From assembly GCF_038449125.1 (NCBI RefSeq), contig NZ_CP151800.1, positions 1,088,406 to 1,152,405 on the forward strand: a DNA stretch of 64,000 bases, in the 5' to 3' direction. The position numbers and the translations under genes are program-made. This document shows, one piece after another, positions 1-10,427 of the stretch (the first letter of the stretch is position 1; each line of letters starts with the position of its first letter). The notes under the pieces were generated by a model, which saw only the letters and a list, made by a program, of their open reading frames with translations, was not told where the DNA came from and did not search any database. Source of the DNA: Kosakonia sp. BYX6 (GTDB taxonomy: Bacteria; Pseudomonadota; Gammaproteobacteria; Enterobacterales; Enterobacteriaceae).

Positions 1-634
1 CGGTGATTTTTGGTGTCACCAGGCGGCTGAACGGTGTCAGGATATTGGCGTAGTAGCGCTGGCACTGCTCAAACAGTTCGGCCTGATCCACTTCATCATT
101 GAACAGACGTTCGTCGCAGTAGTGCTGACCAAAGGCGTCGTTGCTGAACAGCACCGCATCGCCGGTCAGGTAGGTCATCATGCTGTCCGGCCAGTGCAAC
201 ATTGGTGTTTCAACGAAAATAAGCTGTTTGCCGTTGCCGATATCCAGCGTATCGCCGGTTTTCACCACATTGAAATTCCACTCCGGGTGATGGTGGTGGC
301 CGTTGATCGAGTCGATGGCGTTAAGGGTGCAGTAAATCGGCGTGTTCGGGATGTGGGACATCAACTCAGTCAGTGCGCCAGCATGATCCTCTTCAGCGTG
401 GTTGATGACGATGTAGTCGATCATTTCAAGGTCGATCTCGCCGCGTAAATTCTGCACGAACTCGCGGCTGAACTTGTGATCGACGGTATCGATCAGTACG
501 TTTTTGCCTTCGCGGATCAGGTAGCTGTTGTAGCTGCTGCCTTTCAGGGTTTTGTATTCGGTGCCATGAAAATCGCGCACTTCCCAGTCGCGTTGTCCAA
601 CCCAGTGAATGTTATTTTTTACATGAATAGCCAT
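1..634 (-). CDS. norV: NorV, anaerobic nitric oxide reductase flavorubredoxin (N-terminal 211 residues, truncated by window edge)
   Basis: The gene reads leftwards from an ATG at 634 and runs off position 1, so only the N-terminal metallo-beta-lactamase-like domain is visible. The start [20 protein letters not shown] matches flavorubredoxin. The diiron-site signature (NHAEEDHAG) is encoded around 380-410. The flavodoxin and rubredoxin domains lie outside the window. The enzyme reduces NO to N2O in the cytoplasm under anaerobiosis using electrons from NorW. It is divergent from norR, and the intergenic region carries NorR sites and a sigma-54-like promoter. Confidence 0.95.
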   Translation of the reverse strand, partial: MAIHVKNNIHWVGQRDWEVRDFHGTEYKTLKGSSYNSYLIREGKNVLIDTVDHKFSREFVQNLRGEIDLEMIDYIVINHAEEDHAGALTELMSHIPNTPIYCTLNAIDSINGHHHHPEWNFNVVKTGDTLDIGNGKQLIFVETPMLHWPDSMMTYLTGDAVLFSNDAFGQHYCDERLFNDEVDQAELFEQCQRYYANILTPFSRLVTPKIT

Positions 635-678
635 GGTGTAAGTCCTGTGCAGTTTTTTCAATTCGATAGCATGGCTAT

Positions 679-694
679 ATCAAGATGCGCGCCA
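679..694 (-). promoter_or_regulatory. Candidate sigma-54 promoter of norV
   Basis: On the minus strand the sequence reads TGGCGCG-N4-TTGAT, close to the sigma-54 -24/-12 consensus TGGCACG-N4-TTGCA, with GA instead of GC at -12. It lies 45-60 nt upstream of the norV start and just downstream of the three NorR sites, the expected arrangement for an enhancer-activated promoter. The -12 mismatch keeps confidence moderate. Confidence 0.5.
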
Positions 695-749
695 TATTTT
701 TAATTTATTGATTTATAAGTTTTTACTCGTTTTTATTGAAAATATAAAT

Positions 750-805
750 GTCATAATGACTATGATAAATACAGTCAATATGACATTATGCATTGTCAAA
801 AAGAC
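750..805. promoter_or_regulatory. Three NorR enhancer sites
   Basis: Three copies of the NorR core GT-N7-AC occur at 750-760 (GTCATAATGAC), 774-784 (GTCAATATGAC) and 795-805 (GTCAAAAAGAC), with centres 24 and 21 bp apart. NorR is known to need three such sites to activate norVW in E. coli. The third overlaps the norR leader, consistent with autoregulation. Confidence 0.8.
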
Positions 806-817
806 AGTGAGGTAAGC

Positions 818-2332
818 ATGAGTTTTTCGCTGAATGTGCTGGCAGGTATCGCCATTGAATTGCAAAGCGGCATTGGGCACGCGGACCGTTTCCAGCGGCT
901 GATCACCACTCTGCGCCAGGTGCTGGAGTGCGATGCGTCGGCGTTGCTGCGCTACGAGGCGCGGCAGTTTATTCCGCTGGCCATCGACGGGCTGGCGCAG
1001 GATGTGCTGGGGCGGCGCTTTACCCTGGAAGGCCACCCGCGACTCGAAGCGATTGCCCGCGCGGGCGATGTGGTGCGTTTTCCCGCCGACAGTTCGCTGC
1101 CCGATCCTTACGATGGCCTGATCCCCGGCCAGGAGAGCCTGAAAGTGCATGCCTGCGTCGGGTTGCCGCTGTTTGCCGGGCAGAACCTGATTGGCGCGCT
1201 GACCCTTGATGGCATGTCGCCGGATCAGTTCGATACCTTCAGCGATGAAGAGTTGCGGCTGATTGCCGCGCTGGCGGCAGGCGCGCTGAACAATGCGCTG
1301 CTGATTGAGCAACTGGAGAGCCAGAATATGCTGCCCGGAGCGCCCGCGGCCTTTGAGCAGGTGGCACGTAGCGAAATGATCGGCCTGTCGGCGGGCATGA
1401 CACAGTTGAAAAAAGAGATTGATATTGTCGCGCCGTCCGATCTTAACGTGCTGATAAGCGGCGAGACCGGCACCGGCAAAGAGTTGGTGGCGAAGGCTCT
1501 CCACGAAGGTTCGCCGCGCGCGGTCAATCCGCTGGTCTATCTCAACTGTGCCGCACTGCCGGAAAGCGTCGCCGAAAGCGAACTATTCGGCCATGTGAAA
1601 GGGGCGTTTACCGGGGCTATCAGCAACCGTAGCGGAAAATTTGAGATGGCGGATAACGGCACGCTGTTTCTCGATGAGATTGGCGAACTTTCCTTGTCGC
1701 TCCAGGCGAAACTGCTGCGTGTGTTGCAGTACGGCGATATTCAGCGCGTGGGCGATGACCGCAGCCTGCGTGTGGATGTGCGCGTACTTGCGGCGACGAA
1801 CCGCGACCTGCGCGAAGAGGTGCTGGCCGGGCGTTTTCGCGCCGATCTTTACCATCGCCTGAGTGTGTTTCCGCTGACGGTGCCGCCGCTGCGTGAGCGG
1901 GGTGAAGATGTGGTGCTGCTGGCAGGTTATTTCTGTGAACAGTGCCGTTTGCGTCTGGGGTTGGGCCGCGTGGCGTTAAGCCCCGGTGCGCGGGCGCATC
2001 TGCTGAGCTACGGTTGGCCGGGAAATGTGCGCGAGCTGGAACATGCCATTCATCGCGCGGTGGTGCTGGCGCGCGGCACGCGAAACCATGACGATGTGGT
2101 GCTGGAAGCGCGTCATTTTGCCTTGAGCGATGAACCCGCGGCGGTTTCGCCGTTGGTCACGCTGCCGGGCGCAGAGCAAAATTTGCGTGATGCGACAGAG
2201 GACTTTCAGCGGGCGTTTATTTCCCGCTCGCTGCAAGAGCACGGCGGAAAATGGGCGCCCTGCGCCAGAGCGCTGGAAATGGACGTCGCCAACCTGCACC
2301 GGCTGGCGAAACGCTTGGGGTTGAAGGATTAA
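818..2332 (+). CDS. norR: NorR, NO-responsive sigma-54 activator
   Basis: A 504-residue protein with an N-terminal GAF domain (about 20-170) that senses NO through a non-haem iron, a central AAA+ sigma-54 interaction domain (Walker A GETGTGKE near 220, GAFTGA loop, [10 protein letters not shown]) and a C-terminal Fis-type helix-turn-helix ([16 protein letters not shown]). It activates norVW. The ATG at 818 ([10 protein letters not shown]) is preferred over an upstream in-frame ATG at 788: it has a GTGAGGT ribosome site and gives the family length. The stop overlaps the tail of gutQ by 4 bp on the opposite strand. Confidence 0.96.
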   Translation: MSFSLNVLAGIAIELQSGIGHADRFQRLITTLRQVLECDASALLRYEARQFIPLAIDGLAQDVLGRRFTLEGHPRLEAIARAGDVVRFPADSSLPDPYDGLIPGQESLKVHACVGLPLFAGQNLIGALTLDGMSPDQFDTFSDEELRLIAALAAGALNNALLIEQLESQNMLPGAPAAFEQVARSEMIGLSAGMTQLKKEIDIVAPSDLNVLISGETGTGKELVAKALHEGSPRAVNPLVYLNCAALPESVAESELFGHVKGAFTGAISNRSGKFEMADNGTLFLDEIGELSLSLQAKLLRVLQYGDIQRVGDDRSLRVDVRVLAATNRDLREEVLAGRFRADLYHRLSVFPLTVPPLRERGEDVVLLAGYFCEQCRLRLGLGRVALSPGARAHLLSYGWPGNVRELEHAIHRAVVLARGTRNHDDVVLEARHFALSDEPAAVSPLVTLPGAEQNLRDATEDFQRAFISRSLQEHGGKWAPCARALEMDVANLHRLAKRLGLKD

Positions 2333-3294
2333 AGGATACCGGCCTGGTAAAAGTCTTGCAGGTTGATGGCGCCAACCAGTTGCCCCTCGTCATTGACCAC
2401 CGGCGCGGCGGCGATTTTGCGCTGCATCAAACGTTCTTTGGCGTCGACCGCGCGGCTGTTGGCTTCCAGTGTGATGCCGGCTGGCGTCATCGCCTCGCTC
2501 ACCCTCGCCGTTAACGCACCGCCCGCCACCAGCCAGCGGCGCAAATCACCGTCGGTAAACACGCCTTTGACGTGGCGTTCGTTGTCGCACACCGCCACCA
2601 GACCTAAACCGGTGCGGCTCAGTTCCAGCATCGCGTCCATCACATTGGTGGTCAATTGCACCTGCGGCACCTGTTCATCTTTGCGCATCAAGTGGAACAC
2701 TTTATTCAGCAGCCGTGCGCCAAGCGCGCCCGCCGGGTGCGAACGGGCAAAATCTTCTTCATCAAAACCGCGTGCCTGCATAACCGCCATCGCCAGCGCA
2801 TCGCCCATCATCAGCGTGTTGACGGTGCTGGAGGTCGGCGCCAGATACATCGGGCAGGCTTCGCGTTCGACCGCGATATCCAGCACCGCGTGAGCAGCCA
2901 GCGCCAGCGGCGAGCGGGGTTTCCCGGTCATCGCCAGCAGCACGATGGATTTCTCTTCAAGGCGCGGCAGGATCAGGTCCAGCTCTTTTGCCGACCCGGA
3001 ATAGGAGATAAAGAGCATCACATCGCGGCTTTCGATCATGCCGAGATCGCCGTGCAGCGCTTCCGCCGGGTGAACAAAAAAGGCTGGCGTGCCGGTGCTG
3101 GCGAAGGTGGCGGCGATCTTCTTGCCGATATGACCGGATTTGCCGATGCCGGAGACGATCACTTTCCCTTTGCAGTTCAGCACTGTTTCTGCGGCGCGAA
3201 CAAAGGCCTCGCCGAGGCGTTCCGGCAGGCGGCTTGCTTCCTGCAATTCCAGCAGCAGGGTTTGTCGCCCGGCGTTAATTAATGACTCACTCAT
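2329..3294 (-). CDS. gutQ: GutQ, arabinose-5-phosphate isomerase
   Basis: A 321-residue sugar-phosphate isomerase: an SIS domain (about 35-170; [21 protein letters not shown]) followed by two CBS domains (about 200-321). It interconverts ribulose-5-P and arabinose-5-P, the precursor of KDO, and is the srl-linked paralogue of KdsD. It is the last gene of the srl operon. The start [10 protein letters not shown] at 3294 gives the E. coli length; an upstream ATG at 3309 in the same frame would add five residues. It overlaps the end of srlR by 8 bp, suggesting translational coupling. Confidence 0.95.
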   Translation of the reverse strand: MSESLINAGRQTLLLELQEASRLPERLGEAFVRAAETVLNCKGKVIVSGIGKSGHIGKKIAATFASTGTPAFFVHPAEALHGDLGMIESRDVMLFISYSGSAKELDLILPRLEEKSIVLLAMTGKPRSPLALAAHAVLDIAVEREACPMYLAPTSSTVNTLMMGDALAMAVMQARGFDEEDFARSHPAGALGARLLNKVFHLMRKDEQVPQVQLTTNVMDAMLELSRTGLGLVAVCDNERHVKGVFTDGDLRRWLVAGGALTARVSEAMTPAGITLEANSRAVDAKERLMQRKIAAAPVVNDEGQLVGAINLQDFYQAGIL

Positions 3295-4060
3295 GATGTT
3301 CTCCGGCAATGATCACTTCGACCCCTTTTTCTTCCAGCGCAGCGCGGACATCCGCCGGGATCCCCGCGTCGGTGATTAATTTATTGATACTTTCCAGGCT
3401 ACAAACGACGTTCGGGCTTTTGCGGCCAAATTTCGACGAGTCTGCCATCAGGATCACTTCCCGCGCGGCGTTGCACATCGCTTTACTGACCGTAAAGACC
3501 TCATTGAAAGTTGTGACGCCGGCATTCAGATCGATGCCGTCGGTGCCCATAAACAGCTTGTCAAAGCTGAAATGGTCGAAGGCGTTTTCCGCCAGTTGAC
3601 CGTGGAAGGAGGCGGATTTTTTACGGAAGGTGCCGCCGGGCATCAGAATAGTTTGTTCGTTATCCAGTTCCGACAAAGCGTTGACGATATGCAGGCTGTT
3701 GGTCATCACCGTGATGTTGTTGAAGTGGCTAAGCAACGGCACCATTTGCAGCACCGTACTGCCCGCATCGAGGATAATGGAATCGCCGTCGTGGATGTAA
3801 CTGACCGCCGCTTCGGCAATCAATCCTTTCTGTACGGTGTTGATCAGCGTTTTGTGATCGATCGGCGGGTCGGCCTCATCTTTGTTGAGCACCACGCCGC
3901 CATAGGTGCGGATCACCGCGCCGGACTGCTCCAGCGCAACCAAATCTTTACGTATGGTCGTGCCTGTGGTGTCGAAATAGTGTGCCAGCTCTTCAACAGA
4001 ACACTTTCCCTGCTTTTGCAGATGCTCAAGAATTGCCGCCTGACGCTGACGTGGTTTCAT
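3287..4060 (-). CDS. srlR: SrlR (GutR), DeoR-family repressor of the glucitol operon
   Basis: A 257-residue DeoR-type regulator with an N-terminal winged helix ([20 protein letters not shown], then [10 protein letters not shown]) and a C-terminal sugar-phosphate sensor domain ([12 protein letters not shown]). It represses srl genes in the absence of glucitol. It sits between gutM and gutQ, as in E. coli. Confidence 0.95.
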   Translation of the reverse strand: MKPRQRQAAILEHLQKQGKCSVEELAHYFDTTGTTIRKDLVALEQSGAVIRTYGGVVLNKDEADPPIDHKTLINTVQKGLIAEAAVSYIHDGDSIILDAGSTVLQMVPLLSHFNNITVMTNSLHIVNALSELDNEQTILMPGGTFRKKSASFHGQLAENAFDHFSFDKLFMGTDGIDLNAGVTTFNEVFTVSKAMCNAAREVILMADSSKFGRKSPNVVCSLESINKLITDAGIPADVRAALEEKGVEVIIAGEHHE

Positions 4061-4127
4061 AGGCGAAGTTATCCTGCGTTACGTTGCAAAATGATAATTT
4101 CGCAAGCTAATAGCGTTCACAACGAAA

Positions 4128-4487
4128 TTATCCATGTTTCATTTTAAGCGCCAATGATAGAGCATTCTGACAACCCGGATCATGGGGAAAGATCACATCA
4201 GGCTCTAATTCCTCTCTTTTTATCCCTATTAAGTGGTCGATTTTTGCCGGACGGGCAAAGACCGTGATGCCGCGCATCAGTAATGTGTCGCTGACGCGGT
4301 CTTGTTGATCGAATGCCACCGCCAGCACAACGCGCGGTTTGAAACGCCCACCGGAACGCCCGACGCCGACGCGACCGCGCTGGCACAGCGCATCGAACGC
4401 TTTGTTGAACCGGCGGATTTGCCAGCCGCCGAGGGCAAGCTGGCTGAGCCAGGCGATAACGGCGAGGGTTATCAGGGATGGAACCAT
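4128..4487 (-). CDS. srlM: GutM (SrlM), glucitol operon activator
   Basis: A 119-residue protein with an N-terminal hydrophobic segment (ITLAVIAWLSQLALGGWQI) and the family's VGVGRSGGRFKPRVVLA and IFPHDPGCQNALSLALK stretches. GutM is an unusual positive regulator of glucitol genes and works together with SrlR. The length equals that of the E. coli protein. It is downstream of srlD with a REP pair in between, which may set different expression levels. Confidence 0.93.
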   Translation of the reverse strand: MVPSLITLAVIAWLSQLALGGWQIRRFNKAFDALCQRGRVGVGRSGGRFKPRVVLAVAFDQQDRVSDTLLMRGITVFARPAKIDHLIGIKREELEPDVIFPHDPGCQNALSLALKMKHG

Positions 4488-4514
4488 CGGTGTCTCCTTG
4501 ATGTTGGTTAACTT

Positions 4515-4605
4515 GCCGGATGGCGGCTGGCGCCTTATCCGGCCTACGAGTACAGCGCTGTTTTAGCGACCTGGCGTAGGCCTGATAAGCGAAGCGCCAT
4601 CAGGC
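4515..4605. repeat. REP/BIME element (two inverted REP units)
   Basis: Two REP-type units in opposite orientation lie between gutM and srlD. The first carries GCCGGATGGCG and TTATCCGGCCTACG; the second carries GTAGGCCTGATAAGCGAAG and CGCCATCAGGC. Each folds into a hairpin. In this position they may stabilise upstream mRNA or attenuate gutM. Confidence 0.85.
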
Positions 4606-4616
4606 AATTGATGCCA

Positions 4617-5396
4617 TCAGAACATCACCTGACCGCCGGTGACATTGATCGACTGGCCGGTGCAATAGGAGGCTTTGGCGCTGGCGTAAAACATCAGCAC
4701 ATTCAGCACATCCTGGTAATCACAGCCGCGTTTGAGCGGCACTTTATCAATGTAATATTGCTCCACTTCGTCTGCTGGTAGGCCAAGCTTGCTGGCGTAC
4801 TGCGGAATAAGAGACTGGAACATTGGGGATTTCAACAGGTTGCCGAGCATCAGCGAGTGAACGGTAATACCGTATTCCGCCAGATCCAGCGCCAGCGATT
4901 GGGTCAGCCCAACGCCGCCGAATTTCGCCGCGCTATAGCCGGAATTGTGTTTGCTGCCCACTTTGCCGGATTTGGAGTTGATCTGAATAATGCGCCCCTG
5001 AATGCCGTCGCGAATCATCAGTTTGGAGAACTCGCGCGCGCAGAGGAAATAACCCACCAGATTCACCTGCAACGAGCGGTCAAAATCGCCGAGCGCAAAG
5101 TCGCTGATAAACGCCGCTTTGGCGATCCCGGCGCTGTACACCAGTAAATCCGCGCGGCCAAAAATCTCATCGACCCCGCGCGCCAGCGCCAGCACGCTGT
5201 GCTCACTGGTGGCATCGGCACCGAAGCCGTATGCCATTCCTTCACCGAACTCGCTATTGATCTCCTGCGCGACATTGGCCGCTTTATCACTCTGAATATC
5301 CACTACCGCCACGCGGTAACCTTCTGCGGCAAGCCCACGGCTAAGGAACGCCCCAAGGGTTTGTCCTCCACCAATGACAACGGCAACCTGTTTCAT
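4617..5396 (-). CDS. srlD: SrlD, sorbitol-6-phosphate 2-dehydrogenase
   Basis: A 259-residue short-chain dehydrogenase: N-terminal Rossmann motif (VIGGGQTLGAFLSRGLA), NAG-like SAGIAKA, and catalytic Ser/Tyr/Lys (INSKSG...YSAAKFG). It oxidises glucitol-6-phosphate to fructose-6-phosphate with NAD+. It is the catabolic enzyme of the operon, following the PTS genes. Confidence 0.96.
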   Translation of the reverse strand: MKQVAVVIGGGQTLGAFLSRGLAAEGYRVAVVDIQSDKAANVAQEINSEFGEGMAYGFGADATSEHSVLALARGVDEIFGRADLLVYSAGIAKAAFISDFALGDFDRSLQVNLVGYFLCAREFSKLMIRDGIQGRIIQINSKSGKVGSKHNSGYSAAKFGGVGLTQSLALDLAEYGITVHSLMLGNLLKSPMFQSLIPQYASKLGLPADEVEQYYIDKVPLKRGCDYQDVLNVLMFYASAKASYCTGQSINVTGGQVMF

Positions 5397-5413
5397 ACTC
5401 TTCTCCTTACGAC

Positions 5414-5776
5414 TTAAGCGATAAATTTCAAAATGCAGCCGGGGGCGATACCGTCCGGCACCGGGCCTGCGACGTGAACCGTTCCCGGATATTCCGCCTG
5501 CGTTTGCCCGTCGAAACGCAGGGTGATATGACCCAACTCGCGCAAATTCTGTTCGGCAACGTCGCCGACGGCGGTCACTGGGTAGTGCTTCTCGCCTAGC
5601 TCAAATTGCGCGCCCGGCAACAGCGCACCGTTCAGTGCGCCGTGGTTATGAATAAAACAGAACTCGGCGACATCGGCTGGCGCGCCTTCACGAAAAGTAA
5701 TCAGCATGTTGTCGCTGAGCGCGTCCGGGGCGCTTTCACCGATACGGGTAATGGTGGTTTGATAAATCACAGTCAT
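5414..5776 (-). CDS. srlB: SrlB, glucitol/sorbitol-specific PTS EIIA
   Basis: A 120-residue cytoplasmic EIIA of the Gut family. The phosphoryl-accepting histidine is in FCFIHNHG (His43 is the best candidate). It transfers phosphate from HPr to the EIIB domain of SrlE. It is 11 bp downstream of srlE. Confidence 0.95.
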   Translation of the reverse strand: MTVIYQTTITRIGESAPDALSDNMLITFREGAPADVAEFCFIHNHGALNGALLPGAQFELGEKHYPVTAVGDVAEQNLRELGHITLRFDGQTQAEYPGTVHVAGPVPDGIAPGCILKFIA

Positions 5777-5787
5777 AAGACACCCCC

Positions 5788-7423
<1,636 letters not shown>

Positions 7424-7576
7424 ATTTTGCGAGGGCGTACGAATTCAAATGAGCGATAAATGAAACGAAGAAAAGTGAAGTGCGAGTGAGTACGCAGGTG
7501 TTGCAGCGCTTCCTTGTCGATAGCCAGATGCTTTACCATACTTGCTCCTGGCTGAATTCGTTTAAATGGATGTCCC

Positions 7577-8665
7577 ATGTTGAAGCGTTGTTACGCAGCG
7601 TTGCTGCCTGCGTTTGTTGTGCTCTGTTCCTGTAGCAGTAAACCCCCGCTTGCTGAAGCCCCGCAGACCGTGTCGCCCGCGCCGTCCGGCGGTTTTCTCC
7701 TGGAGCCACAGCACAATGTGGTGATGAGCGGTGGCGACTTCGCCAATAACCCGGCGGCGGAGCGGTTTATTGACGCGATGGTGAGCAAGCACGGCTTTGA
7801 TCGTCAGCAACTGCATGAAATTCTCTCGCAGGCCAAACGTCTGGATTACGTGCTGCGCCTGATGGATAGACAGGCACCGACAACCACGGGGCCGACTGGG
7901 CCAAACGGCGCCTGGCTGCGTTATCGCAAACAGTTCATCACGCCAGATAACGTGCAAAACGGTGTGGCGTTCTGGAACCAATATCAGGATGCCCTTGACC
8001 GTGCCTGGATGGTGTACGGCGTACCGCCAGAAATTATTGTCGGCATTATCGGTGTGGAAACCCGTTGGGGCCGCGTGATGGGTAAAACCCGCATTCTCGA
8101 TGGGCTGGCGACGCTGGCCTTTGCTTACCCGCGCCGTGCGGACTATTTCGCCAGCGAGCTGGAAACCTTCTTGCTGATGGCGCGTGATGAGAGTGACGAT
8201 CCGCTCGAACTGAAAGGTTCTTTCGCCGGTGCGATGGGGTACGGTCAATTTATGCCGTCGTCCTATAAGCAATATGCGGTAGATTTCAACGGCGACGGGC
8301 ACATCAATCTGTGGGACCCGGTTGATGCGATTGGCAGCGTGGCGAATTACTTCAAACAGCATGGCTGGGTGAAAGGCGACCTGGTTGCTGTGCCAGCTAA
8401 CGGCCAGGCACCGGGCCTGGAAAACGGTTTTAAAACCAACTACAGCGTTGGACAGCTGGCGGCCGCGGGCTTAACACCGCAGCAGCCGCTGGGCGATCAT
8501 CAGCAGGCGAGCTTGCTGCGCCTTGATGTCGGCACCGGTTATGAATACTGGTATGGCTTGCCGAACTTCTACACCATCACCCGTTACAACCACAGCACGC
8601 ACTACGCAATGGCGGTCTGGCAGCTTGGCCAGGCGGTTTCGCTGGCGCGCATCAACATTCAATAA
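7577..8665 (+). CDS. mltB: MltB, membrane-bound lytic murein transglycosylase B
   Basis: A 362-residue outer-membrane lipoprotein: signal peptide with lipobox-like VVLCSC and lipidated Cys near 19, then the SLT family 3 catalytic domain. The catalytic glutamate is Glu161 in GIIGVETRWGR. An EF-hand-like calcium loop (DFNGDGHINLWD) is present. It cleaves glycan strands of murein to give 1,6-anhydromuropeptides. It is divergent from srlA. Confidence 0.96.
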   Translation: MLKRCYAALLPAFVVLCSCSSKPPLAEAPQTVSPAPSGGFLLEPQHNVVMSGGDFANNPAAERFIDAMVSKHGFDRQQLHEILSQAKRLDYVLRLMDRQAPTTTGPTGPNGAWLRYRKQFITPDNVQNGVAFWNQYQDALDRAWMVYGVPPEIIVGIIGVETRWGRVMGKTRILDGLATLAFAYPRRADYFASELETFLLMARDESDDPLELKGSFAGAMGYGQFMPSSYKQYAVDFNGDGHINLWDPVDAIGSVANYFKQHGWVKGDLVAVPANGQAPGLENGFKTNYSVGQLAAAGLTPQQPLGDHQQASLLRLDVGTGYEYWYGLPNFYTITRYNHSTHYAMAVWQLGQAVSLARINIQ

Positions 8666-8670
8666 TGCTT

Positions 8671-8690
8671 TCCCCTCCTGCGGGAGGGGA
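8671..8690 (+). terminator. GC-rich hairpin after mltB
   Basis: A perfect 8-bp stem (TCCCCTCC/GGAGGGGA) with loop TGCG begins 5 nt after the mltB stop. No U-run follows, so it may protect the 3' end rather than act as a strong intrinsic terminator. Confidence 0.5.
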
Positions 8691-8753
8691 CTGAAACATT
8701 TCGACGTACTCCCGTTACGTATTCCCGTTTACATCATTATCACTACCATTTAT

Positions 8754-8768
8754 TGTTACGTTATAACA
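8754..8768. promoter_or_regulatory. Candidate Zur box
   Basis: TGTTACGTTATAACA closely matches the gamma-proteobacterial Zur core TGTTATANTATAACA, with intact outer half-sites TGTTA and TAACA. It lies 14 bp upstream of the ATG at 8783, where a bound repressor would block the promoter of the metal transporter operon. It points to zinc rather than manganese as the substrate. Confidence 0.6.
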
Positions 8769-8782
8769 TATGGAGTGAGTGA

Positions 8783-8893
8783 ATGATTCCGCTAACACTG
8801 TTTTCCCTTTCTGGCATCACCCGCCTGTTATTGGCTGTGGGGCTATTGCTGGTGCTTTGGCTACTGACTGGCTGGGCGGTCGCGCTGCCATGA
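8783..8893 (+). CDS. 36-residue hydrophobic leader/membrane peptide of the metal transporter operon
   Basis: This small ORF starts with ATG 7 nt after a GGAG ribosome site (8772-8775). It encodes a short polar start, one strongly hydrophobic helix (LLLAVGLLLVLWLLTGWAVA) and ends LP. Its TGA overlaps the ATG of the ATPase gene (ATGA at 8890-8893), the classical sign of translational coupling. The ATPase ATG has no good ribosome site of its own. It could be a real small membrane protein or a leader ORF whose translation drives the ATPase. I do not recognise it; function unknown. Confidence 0.6.
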   Translation: MIPLTLFSLSGITRLLLAVGLLLVLWLLTGWAVALP

Positions 8894-9558
8894 TTGAACT
8901 TGACCATTTAGTGGCGGGCTATGGCCGACTGGCAATCACGCCTGCGCTGTGCGGCACGCTGGAACGCGGCAGCATGACGGCGATTGTCGGCGCGAACGGC
9001 TGCGGAAAATCGACACTGTTAAAAACGCTGGCAGGATTTTTACTGCCGGTCAGCGGCGTGCTGCACTGGCAACCGGCGCGACCCACAATCGGTTGGCTGG
9101 CGCAACGCCATGCGCTGGAATCGCAATTCCCGGTGACGGTACAAGAAGTGGTGAGCATGGGCTGCTGGCCGCGCGTTTCATTGTTTCGCGGCCTGAATCG
9201 CGACGCCCGCAAACGCGTGGCGCAAGGGCTGGAGCGCGTCGGGTTGACGGCTATGGCGCGTGAGACGATCGACACTCTTTCTGGCGGGCAATTTCAGCGC
9301 ATGTTGTTCGCCCGTGTCTGGGTGCAAAACGCGCCACTGGTCATGCTCGACGAACCTTTTACCGGCATTGACGAAATCACGTCGCAAATCTTGATGGAGC
9401 AAATTGTCGATATGCACCGCGCGGGGCAAACCCTGCTGGCGGTGCTCCACGACAGCGAACGGGTAACGCGCTATTTCCCACAAACCCTGCGCCTTGGCGA
9501 AAATGTGGCGCATTGGGGCGCGACGGAGCAACAGGTAAGGGAGAAGTGTCACGCATGA
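8890..9558 (+). CDS. Metal (zinc/manganese-type) ABC transporter ATP-binding protein
   Basis: A 222-residue ABC ATPase: Walker A GANGCGKST (about 36-44), signature LSGGQFQR, Walker B MLDEPF, and H-loop LHDS. It resembles ZnuC/MntB-type ATPases and energises the adjacent permease. The start at 8890 (MIELDHLVAGYG) is chosen because it aligns with the family; an in-frame GTG at 8779 would add 37 residues with no ABC homology. It overlaps the next gene by 4 bp. The operon is absent between mltB and pncC in E. coli K-12. Confidence 0.88.
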   Translation: MIELDHLVAGYGRLAITPALCGTLERGSMTAIVGANGCGKSTLLKTLAGFLLPVSGVLHWQPARPTIGWLAQRHALESQFPVTVQEVVSMGCWPRVSLFRGLNRDARKRVAQGLERVGLTAMARETIDTLSGGQFQRMLFARVWVQNAPLVMLDEPFTGIDEITSQILMEQIVDMHRAGQTLLAVLHDSERVTRYFPQTLRLGENVAHWGATEQQVREKCHA

Positions 9559-10418
9559 TCTGGCATCTCTTTTTCCAGCCGTTTATCGAATTTGGTTTTA
9601 TGCGGCGTGCGCTGGTGGTGTGCCTCGCGCTCTCTATCAGCACCACGGCATTAGGCGTCTTTTTGCTGCTGCGGCGCATGAGCCTGATGGGCGATGCTTT
9701 GTCACACGCCATTCTGCCCGGCGTGGCGGTGGGTTACCTGCTGAGCGGCATGTCGCTGCTGGCGATGAGCATCGGCGGGTTTATTGCCGGGATAAGCGTC
9801 GCGCTGGTGGCGGGATGGGTAAGCCGTCGCACACCGCTCAAAGAAGACGCCAGCTTTGCCGGTTTCTATCTTGGTTCGCTGGCGCTCGGCGTCACGCTGG
9901 TGTCGTTGCGTGGCTCCAGTGTTGACCTGCTGCATCTTTTGTTTGGCTCGATTCTGGCCGTGGATCGCGAAGCTGCGCTGTTTGTTGCCGGTGTCGCCAG
10001 TTTGACGCTGATTGTGCTGGCGTTGTGCTATCGCGGGTTAGTTAGCGAAGCCTTCGACAGCGCGTTTTTACAGGTTAATGCCCCGCGCTTGCCTGGCTTG
10101 CTGCACGGGCTGTTTCTGGCACTGCTGGTGCTCAACCTGGTGGCCGGGTTCCAGGTGCTCGGCACATTGATGGCGGTGGGTGTAATGATGCTGCCTGCCG
10201 TGGCAGCGCGCTGCTGGGCGCGAACATTACCGGGTTTATTGCTGTTAGCGGCTGGTATTGGCGCGCTGTGCGCCTGGCTGGGGCTGAGCCTGTCGTGGAT
10301 GGCGGGTTTGCCTGCCGGTCCGGCGATTGTGCTGACCGCCAGCCTGATCTTCTTTTTTTCCATTTTTTTCGGCACGCGTAGCGGACTGGCACACAGCCTG
10401 CGCGCACTTTTCAATTAG
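9555..10418 (+). CDS. Metal ABC transporter permease (ZnuB/MntC-like)
   Basis: A 287-residue polytopic membrane protein of the ABC-3 family, with about eight hydrophobic helices and the characteristic LMGDALSHAILPGVAVGY segment near residue 40. It forms the inner-membrane channel. Its ATG at 9555 overlaps the ATPase stop (ATGA). An upstream in-frame start at 9513 lies inside the ATPase gene and is less likely. Confidence 0.88.
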   Translation: MIWHLFFQPFIEFGFMRRALVVCLALSISTTALGVFLLLRRMSLMGDALSHAILPGVAVGYLLSGMSLLAMSIGGFIAGISVALVAGWVSRRTPLKEDASFAGFYLGSLALGVTLVSLRGSSVDLLHLLFGSILAVDREAALFVAGVASLTLIVLALCYRGLVSEAFDSAFLQVNAPRLPGLLHGLFLALLVLNLVAGFQVLGTLMAVGVMMLPAVAARCWARTLPGLLLLAAGIGALCAWLGLSLSWMAGLPAGPAIVLTASLIFFFSIFFGTRSGLAHSLRALFN

Positions 10419-10427
10419 CAAGGGGAA

